DNA of 6,296 bases from Pseudomonadota bacterium (lineage in GTDB: Bacteria; Pseudomonadota; Gammaproteobacteria; Arenicellales; UBA868): assembly GCA_018661145.1 (NCBI GenBank), contig JABJIU010000163.1:1-6296 (forward strand), read 5' to 3'. Made by a program: the position numbers and the translations under genes. Positions 6,117 through 6,296 of the stretch are shown here, one piece after another (the stretch's first letter is position 1; each line of letters opens with the position of its first letter). The notes under the pieces are model-generated. The model was not told the origin of the DNA and did no database searches. It saw only the letters and a program-made list of their open reading frames with translations.

Positions 6117-6296
6117 TCAGTCGGTATTGGCACTTGGGAAGTGTTTTTCGGTTGGTTTTGCTTGTTGTTGAACGGGCTTTGAAAACCTTGCCATCAGGTC
6201 ATAGAGCAGGGGCGTGAGGAAAAGGGTAAGAATTAAAGCCAGCCCAAGGCCGCCGACGATCACCCAGCCAATGGCAATTCGGCTCTCCGCGCCGGC
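6117..6296 (-). CDS. RND-family efflux transporter inner-membrane permease, C-terminal 59 residues (cut by window edge)
   Basis: The frame enters from the right edge and ends at a TGA at 6117-6119. It encodes AGAESRIAIGWVIVGGLGLA and then a hydrophobic LILTLFLTPLLYDLM segment. This is the conserved last transmembrane helix of AcrB/MexB-like proton-driven efflux pumps, where GAES.R.IG and LFLTP..Y are hallmarks. A short cytoplasmic tail (RFSKPVQQQAKPTEKHFPSANTD) follows. Such proteins are about 1000-1050 residues, so some 95% lies outside the window. They pump drugs, detergents or other toxic compounds out, together with a periplasmic adaptor and an outer-membrane channel. The gene is on the same strand as the importer, 159 bp upstream. 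No convincing intrinsic terminator follows its stop, so some read-through into the importer operon is possible, although the importer has its own predicted promoter. Functional link to the importer is not shown. Confidence 0.88.
   Translation of the reverse strand, partial: AGAESRIAIGWVIVGGLGLALILTLFLTPLLYDLMARFSKPVQQQAKPTEKHFPSANTD

Noticed and set aside
1..6296. tRNA or rRNA genes, CRISPR arrays, insertion sequences, toxin-antitoxin or defence genes
   Set aside because: Read on both strands; no cloverleaf, spaced direct-repeat array, transposase motif or terminal inverted repeat was seen. Almost all of the window is explained by the seven genes.

Overview
The window carries seven protein-coding genes, all on the minus strand, so they read from high to low coordinates. 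It looks like a Gram-negative proteobacterial chromosome: there is an RND drug-efflux subunit, a periplasmic binding protein with a Sec signal, and a class III nucleotide cyclase of a type common in alpha- and gammaproteobacteria. The genus cannot be fixed from the sequence. Gene density is high and no mobile element, tRNA, rRNA or CRISPR array is visible.

In transcription order: (1) 6296-6117 holds the last 59 codons of an RND-family inner-membrane efflux permease, cut by the window edge. (2) 6116-5958 is a regulatory gap with a good sigma70-type promoter. A 16-bp palindrome in its spacer is flanked by a 7-bp direct repeat, and a perfect AGGAGG ribosome site follows. (3) 5957-1425/599 is a complete peptide-type ABC importer operon in the classic order: periplasmic solute-binding protein (5957-4404), first permease (4290-3304), second permease (3307-2381), first ATPase (2384-1425) and second ATPase (1438-599). 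(4) After a 67-bp AT-rich gap, 531-1 holds the N-terminal 177 residues of a class III adenylate/guanylate cyclase domain protein that runs off the left edge.

The importer should work as one machine. The binding protein captures a peptide or peptide-like ligand in the periplasm, the two permeases form the membrane channel, and the two ATPases drive transport. Permease 1/permease 2 and permease 2/ATPase 1 each overlap by 4 bp (ATGA and GTGA), and the two ATPases overlap by 8 or 14 bp, which suggests translational coupling. The only sizeable break is the 113-bp gap between the binding-protein gene and the first permease. It holds two imperfect hairpins, which fits the usual need for much more binding protein than membrane complex.

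The window is mostly ordinary. I see no evidence of an undescribed system. The points worth a second look are the promoter-spacer palindrome, the hairpin pair, the cyclase whose two purine-specifying positions are non-canonical, and the second ATPase that lacks the C-terminal cysteine-cluster extension.
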